DNA of 64,000 nucleotides from Megaustenia siamemsis (Eukaryota; Mollusca; Gastropoda; Stylommatophora; Ariophantidae): positions 62,098,951 to 62,162,950 of the forward strand of contig JAVIAB010000046.1 of the NCBI GenBank assembly GCA_032433765.1, given 5' to 3'. Below the pieces are notes generated by a model, which was not told where the DNA came from, searched no databases, and saw only the letters and a list, made by a program, of their open reading frames with translations. The position numbers and the translations under genes were made by a program. Positions within the stretch are counted from its first letter, which is position 1. Every line of letters begins with the position of its first letter. This document shows positions 59,401 to 64,000 of the stretch, piece after piece.

Positions 59401-59737
59401 CAATTATCCCTTACCGACCTGCTAAGTCAGTCGTAAGTTAAGGGCTTAGTTTAAAAGAAACACACGATGGGGGTTTAGCCCGGCTGATGTTTCCCCCACG
59501 TGTGTGATCGCTAAGGTCTCACATGCGATCTTTTACGGTCTAAATATAAAACTTTAGTTGGTTACATTTAAAAAAGTACTTATCAGTTCTTATCCTCCTC
59601 CTTGGTAGAACACTTTACACAACTTTCTGAAAATTATATCCCGCTGGAAACACTATATTTAATCACATTAATCACACAGTCTACACTCCGAATATAAAAA
59701 CACCCGCCATCTTGGATTTTCACCAAACTGATCGATC
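56463..59737 (-). mobile_element. Full-length LINE C (RTE-like non-LTR retrotransposon)
   Basis: A 3275-bp element on the minus strand with a perfect 12-bp target duplication, gttgatgtaatc, at 56451-56462 and 59738-59749. It has a 5' UTR of about 365 bases (59373-59737), one ORF of 961 codons, and a 3' part of only some 24 bases ending in (GAA)n. A single ORF with endonuclease and RT, no RNase H, a tiny 3' UTR and a microsatellite tail are RTE-clade features. The perfect duplication and open ORF mark it as young and possibly still mobile. It sits in the host intron after exon 56291, antisense to the gene. Confidence 0.95.
56487..59372 (-). CDS. LINE C ORF: endonuclease and reverse transcriptase, 961 aa
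   Basis: Makes the protein that nicks target DNA and reverse-transcribes the element's RNA there (established for the family). The N-terminal APE-like endonuclease, about residues 1-250, shows GLADTR (33-38, with Asp where many relatives have Glu), YAPCNN (109), MGDFNGRLG (141), SQIDFIL (212) and DTDHKLV (239). A Lys-rich linker follows to about 480. The RT shows KAPGIDNIP (488), RGISLLSHVGKLYAK (550), GFRKNRGC (584), AFIDQEKAFD (615), VRQGCVLSP (675) and LLFADD (708-713, Phe in place of the usual Tyr). The C-terminal part has IKWFGHVTRQ and GRPRKRWIDG, ending LPSTLKGR. No frameshift or internal stop. The start chosen is the first Met, MEIKVATINICGIKN, which begins the endonuclease as expected. 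Confidence 0.95.
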   Translation of the reverse strand: MEIKVATINICGIKNKEIELIEEMTKRKIKILGLADTRVKGQQIKKTHMNYTKIFSGVDNTERATHGVGFIIDPEHAKNILEIKYHSERIITIKLLEDDRKTNYIQIYAPCNNNVKDSEEFYDTLSEIINKIDESDDMLVMGDFNGRLGKRNSENSDILGPFGDKTAEINENGSRLLELCNQNNLFITNTFFKHRESQVYTWYKWNDTTCRSQIDFILTRKENKKRVTDSRAIPNITDDTDHKLVMITLRQPKIKRKHENKQKKRKEQTIKIKQLNDQETRKTLEEKLREEFKKLPNEVGTVEEEWKQFKETVTNISKTVCGTKLRTREGKKSTPWWNETIREAIKEKKKLFKNWRENKNQEKYERYALVRKRVKMLIKEAKQRNWTEFGQNMSRDFKTATRDFYKAVKATRARKESHDPTELINDKDGQPISNNQCMQQRWKEYFEDLLNIPTTNKTTKTTPELTNTEPNIMKKEIEEVIKYAPRNKAPGIDNIPIEIIAAADETGVTWLHRIFNAAWHQQQAPEDWQQAIIIPIWKKKGSKRDCNQYRGISLLSHVGKLYAKILEKRLRPIIELQLSDSQMGFRKNRGCTDALFTLKQLAEKTTEHNQNLYIAFIDQEKAFDRVNREQLWEILTTYGVSQHLTNLIKSLYANSSCRVRTATGYTVHFEVRSFVRQGCVLSPLLFITYMDHICKLANPSETEEINELLFADDQALIHETIEDLQEHLNKLNILGTKYNMKININKTEVMNVAKNKQNINITIEGRQLKQVEEFKYLGSLMTNDNSQTAEIESRCNKACQIIGQLSPLLSNKEITLEAKRALYNTIFIPTLCYQCQTWTLDARTIRKITSTEMKCVRRMTGNSLRDKIRNVELRKKLGIAPAIEYIRKQQIKWFGHVTRQKEQNTTQRAFNKRCENNRPKGRPRKRWIDGILEALGNITAAEANIRAKDRKLYLPSTLKGR

Positions 59738-59749
59738 GTTGATGTAATC

Positions 59750-60060
59750 ATTTCGTCAAATTCGATCTTCCATGGGCACAATTAGAGACAAATAATAATA
59801 GATGAATATTATTATAGAGGGAAACTTCCGAGGCGATAATTCAGGGAATCATAGGAGGAAGAGCTATGTATTACACCACTGGAAACTACTATTTGTACAG
59901 TTTCGTCCTATAAATGTTTGTCTGCAACACAAGTATCCAGCTCTACTGGGAGATACTTGCCTTAATAGGAAAGTACAGAAATACAATTTATTTCCGAGCT
60001 GTGATCGTAACCCTATGCTATAGTCATGAGAACACCTGCGTGAAAGACATTGTCCACTAT
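59750..60060. other. Non-repetitive stretch
   Basis: Intronic or intergenic sequence after the LINE. No exon with phase-0 entry is convincing. Confidence 0.45.
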
Positions 60061-60067
60061 AGCTAAT

Positions 60068-60165
60068 TTTTTGGTTAGCTCAGTGGTAGTGTTCCCTTTG
60101 CGTTCGGCTTCTCGTGGTAAGGCGCAGTGCCAGGGAGTACAGGTTCGATCCTGCTTCGAAACATA
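60068..60165 (+). repeat. tRNA-like sequence (SINE head or tRNA pseudogene)
   Basis: An A-box-like ggttagctcagtggtag and a B-box caggttcgatcctg are about 65 bases apart, which is too far for a standard tRNA, and the acceptor stem does not pair. It is likely a SINE remnant or pseudogene. Confidence 0.45.
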
Positions 60166-60802
60166 TATGTTGTTCTTTGTTTTTTTCTGTTGTTGTTTAT
60201 TTGTCATTTTTTCTGAGTGCTGTAATACTTCATCCTATGATTCCATGGGCACAGTTGTCTGCCGCTGATATTTTAGCGGTCGTGCTCATTTATTCGTTTC
60301 AGAGATATAAACGACATGCGATTCTTCAATAGTACATATATGTTCATTTCTTCTATAGTACATATATGTTCATTTCTTCTATAGTACATATATGTTCATT
60401 TCTTCTATAGTACATATATGTTCATTTCTTCTATAGTACATATATGTTCATTTCTTCTATAGTACATATATGTTCATTTCTTCTATATTACATATGGGTT
60501 AAATACTTCTATAGCACATATAGGTTAAATACTTCTATAGCACATATAGGTTAAATACTTCTATAGTACATATAGGTTAAATACTTCTATAGCACATATA
60601 GGTTAAATACTTCTATAGTACATATAGGTTAAATACTTCTATAGTACATATAGGTTAAATACTTCTATAGCAAATATAGGTTAAATACTTCTACAGCACA
60701 TATAGGTTAAATACTTCTATAGTACATATAGGTTAAATACTTCTACAGCACATATAGGTTAAATACTTCTATAGCACATATAGGTTAAATACTTCTATAG
60801 TA

Positions 60803-61060
60803 AAAAAAAGTAAAGTACCCCCGTCACGCCAAGTGGCGTATAGGGAAATATGGTGTTAGTGACCCTATATTTTACAGACCTTCAGCACATGATTTTTGGG
60901 GTAATGTGGTCAGTATTACGCCCGTGCTGCTTCACTTTCCCAGAAAAAAATCCGGTACCCATTTAGGCTGGGTGAACCCGGAAGCCGTCGGTTGGGATCG
61001 AACCCTACCCCTTGTCCGTGGTAGTCCAGTTCACTAACCACTGAGCTATCGCGGCTCCCT
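60803..61060 (-). mobile_element. tRNA-derived SINE, copy 2
   Basis: Minus-strand copy of the SINE at 49944. It has gagccgcgatagctcagtgg with an intact B-box core, ggttcgatcc, and a cttta(c)ttttttt tail. It is inserted inside the 26-bp array: acttctatagta flanks it on both sides, but this is also host repeat sequence. Confidence 0.92.
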
Positions 61061-61722
61061 ACTTCTATAGTACATATAGGTTAAATACTTCTACAGCACA
61101 TATAGGTTAAATACTTCTATAGCACATATAGGTTAAATACTTCTATAGCACATATAGGTTAAATACTTCTACAGCACATATAGGTTAAATACTTCTATAG
61201 CACATATAGGTTAAATACTTCTATAGCACATATAGGTTAAATACTTCTACAGCACATATAGGTTAAATACTTCTATAGCACATATAGGTTAAATACTTCT
61301 ATAGCACATATAGGTTAAATACTTCTATAGCACATATAGGTTAAATACTTCTATAGTACATATAGGTTAAATACTTCTACAGCACATATAGGTTAAATAC
61401 TTCTATAGCACATATAGGTTAAATACTTCTACAGCACATATAGGTTAAATACTTCTACAGCACATATAGGTTAAATACTTCTATAGTACATATAGGTTAA
61501 ATACTTCTATAGTACATATAGGTTAAATACTTCTATAGTACATATAGGTTAAATACTTCTATAGTACATATAGGTTAAATACTTCTATAGCAAATATAGG
61601 TTAAATACTTCTACAGCACATATAGGTTAAATACTTCTATAGTACATATAGGTTAAATACTTCTACAGCACATATAGGTTAAATACTTCTATAGCACATA
61701 TAGGTTAAATACTTCTATAGTA

Positions 61723-61980
61723 AAAAAAAGTAAAGTACCCCCGTCACGCCAAGTGGCGTATAGGGAAATATGGTGTTAGTGACCCTATATTTTACAGACC
61801 TTCAGCACATGATTTTTGGGGTAATGTGGTCAGTATTACGCCCGTGCTGCTTCACTTTCCCAGAAAAAAATCCGGTACCCATTTAGGCTGGGTGAACCCG
61901 GAAGCCGTCGGTTGGGATCGAACCCTACCCCTTGTCCGTGGTAGTCCAGTTCACTAACCACTGAGCTATCGCGGCTCCCT
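61723..61980 (-). mobile_element. tRNA-derived SINE, copy 3 (duplicate of copy 2)
   Basis: Apparently identical to copy 2 at an offset of exactly 920 bp, and the flanking minisatellite also matches in variant order. It arose by tandem duplication, not by a second insertion. Confidence 0.92.
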
Positions 61981-62715
61981 ACTTCTATAGTACATATAGG
62001 TTAAATACTTCTACAGCACATATAGGTTAAATACTTCTATAGCACATATAGGTTAAATACTTCTATAGCACATATAGGTTAAATACTTCTACAGCACATA
62101 TAGGTTAAATACTTCTATAGCACATATAGGTTAAATACTTCTATAGCACATATAGGTTAAATACTTCTACAGCACATATAGGTTAAATACTTCTATAGCA
62201 CATATAGGTTAAATACTTCTATAGCACATATAGGTTAAATACTTCTATAGCACATATAGGTTAAATACTTCTATAGTACATATAGGTTAAATACTTCTAC
62301 AGCACATATAGGTTAAATACTTCTATAGCACATATAGGTTAAATACTTCTACAGCACATATAGGTTAAATACTTCTACAGCACATATAGGTTAAATACTT
62401 CTATAGTACATATAGGTTAAATACTTCTACAGCACATATAGGTTAAATACTTCTATAGCACATGTAGGTTAAATACTTCTATAGTACATATAGGTTAAAT
62501 ACTTCTATAGTACATATAGGTTAAATACTTCTACAGCACATATAGGTTAAATACTTCTACAGCACATATAGGTTAAATACTTCTATAGCACATATAGGTT
62601 AAATACTTCTATAGCACATATAGGTTAAATACTTCTATAGCACATATAGGTTAAATACTTCTATAGCACATATAGGTTAAATACTTCTATAGCACATATA
62701 GGTTAAATACTTCTA

Positions 62716-63140
62716 TAGCACATATAGGTTGATTTTATATAGTTCATATAGGTTGATTTTATATAGTTCATATAGGATGATTTTATATAATTCATATAGG
62801 TTGATTTTATATAGTTCATATAGGTTGATTTTATATAGTTCATATAGGTTGATTTTATATAGTTCATATAGGTTGATTTTATATTGTTCATATAGGTTGA
62901 TTTTATGTAGTTCATATAGGTTGATTTTATATAGTTCATATAGGCTGATTTTATATAGTTCATATAGGTTGATTTCTTCTATAGTTCATATAGGTTGATT
63001 TCTTCTATAGTTCATATAGGTTGATTTCTTCTATAGTTCATATAGGTTGATTTCTTCCATAGTTCATATAGGTTGATTTTCTATAGTTCATATAGGATGA
63101 TTTTATATAGTTCATATAGGTTGATTTTCTATGGTACATA
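62716..63140. repeat. 26-bp minisatellite, type 3
   Basis: The unit contains tataggttgattttatatag, then ttcata; 26 bp. The left edge shares catatagg with the preceding type. Confidence 0.93.
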
Positions 63141-63159
63141 TAGGTTAATTTCTTCTATA

Positions 63160-63850
63160 GTACATTCATATTGATATTTTCTACAGTACATTGATGTTGA
63201 TTTCTTCTACAGTACATTGATGTTGATTTCTTCTACAGTACATTGATGTTGATTTCTTCTATAGTACATTGATGTTGATTTCTTCTACAGTACATTGATG
63301 TTGATTTCTTCTACAGTACAGTGATGTTGATTTCTTCTACAGTACATTGATGTTGATTTCTTCTACAGTATATTGATGTTGATTTCTTCTACAGTACATT
63401 GATGTTGATTTCTTCTACAGTACATTGATGTTGATTTCTTCTACAGTACATTGATGTTGATTTCTTCTACAGTATATTGATGTTGATTTCTTCTACAGTA
63501 CATTGATGTTGATTTCTTCTACAGTACATTGATGTTGATTTCTTCTACAGTACATTGATGTTGATTTCTTCTATAGTACATTGATGTTGATTTCTTCTAC
63601 AGTACATTGATGTTGATTTCTTCTACAGTATATTGATGTTGATTTCTTCTACAGTACATTGATGTTGATTTCTTCTACAGTACATTGATGTTGATTTCTT
63701 CTACAGTATATTGATGTTGATTTCTTCTACAGTACATTGATGTTGATTTCTTCTACAGTACATTGATGTTGATTTCTTCTACAGTACACTCACGTTGACT
63801 TCTTCTATAGTACATTCAAATTGATATCTTATATAGTACACTTTAGTTGA
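63160..63850. repeat. 26-bp minisatellite, type 4
   Basis: The unit contains cattgatgttgatttcttct, then acagta; 26 bp. Edges near 63130-63170 and 63790-63840 hold transitional units. Confidence 0.95.
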
Positions 63851-64000
63851 TTAGAATACTGGTGTAAGGTCACTCTGAGGCACGTGTGGGGTGGGAAGTG
63901 CAACATTGTATATCAACAGGTGTCAAAATAGTTTATATCTTGGATGTCTACTTAAATATCAACAACATTAAAGTTAAATCGTCATTCTGCTCTATAATCA
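63851..64000. other. Non-repetitive end of window
   Basis: No feature seen. Confidence 0.5.

Larger units (their letters stand above)
60322..62715. repeat. 26-bp minisatellite, types 1-2
   Basis: It begins with atagtacatatatgttcatt units (60322-60487), then switches to cacatataggttaaatactt plus ctatag. All are 26 bp. Two SINE copies interrupt it. A 920-bp tandem duplication covers the SINE and its flanks. Confidence 0.96.

Noticed and set aside
60068..60165. Functional tRNA gene
   Set aside because: A and B boxes are too far apart and the ends do not pair.

Overview
The window is eukaryotic and looks like an invertebrate metazoan genome. A gastropod-type mollusc is my best guess, resting only on the mix of RTE-like LINEs, tRNA-derived SINEs and very many minisatellites. 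There is no bacterial gene organisation. By my own tally about 42 kb of the 64 kb is tandem repeat, in more than twenty mostly unrelated families with unit lengths from 10 to 128 bp. Most of the rest is LINE, SINE or small foldback-element sequence, plus short stretches of apparently unique DNA.

Host gene. Three short exons on the + strand (51276-51352, 53185-53323, 56291-56421) have good splice sites, protein-like open frames and mutually compatible intron phases. A fourth (25340-25388) is phase-compatible across a 25.9-kb intron. A fifth, weaker one (21382-21483) could precede it. They would encode part of a charged, partly helical, Arg/Ser- and Gln-rich protein that I do not recognise. Most of the satellites between 21 and 64 kb would then lie in introns of this one gene.

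Layout. 1-7.4 kb: minisatellites (38, 50, 47 and 38-bp CA-rich). 7.4-20.0 kb: a minus-strand block of LINE remnants and LINE-derived satellites (36-bp array, LINE A, LINE B 3' end, a 9.5-kb 57/63-bp array, LINE B RT). 20.0-24.4 kb: a 49-bp array, LINE D 3' end with a 38-bp array, and a dispersed repeat. 24.4-31.2 kb: SINEs, an exon, a possible TTAA-type MITE, and 33, 128 and 42-bp arrays. 31.4-39.2 kb: a 7.2-kb 33/22-bp array interrupted by LINE E, then a 38-bp array. 39.2-50.7 kb: 18 apparently perfect 63-bp copies, a LINE C fragment, 13, 40 and 36/37-bp arrays, and a SINE. 50.7-56.5 kb: exons, a 57-bp array, LINE C and A fragments, and a 26-bp array. 56.5-59.7 kb: a full-length LINE C with an intact 961-aa ORF and a perfect 12-bp target-site duplication. 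60.3-63.9 kb: a 26-bp array holding a SINE that was copied by a 920-bp tandem duplication.

Main observation. Three of the satellites (9.5, 1.0 and 1.5 kb) read directly out of the C-terminal coding part of three different LINE copies. In the largest, LINE coding sequence is present on both sides, so a 19-21-codon stretch of the ORF has expanded to about 160 copies in frame. This suggests that LINE 3' coding ends repeatedly seed satellite DNA here.
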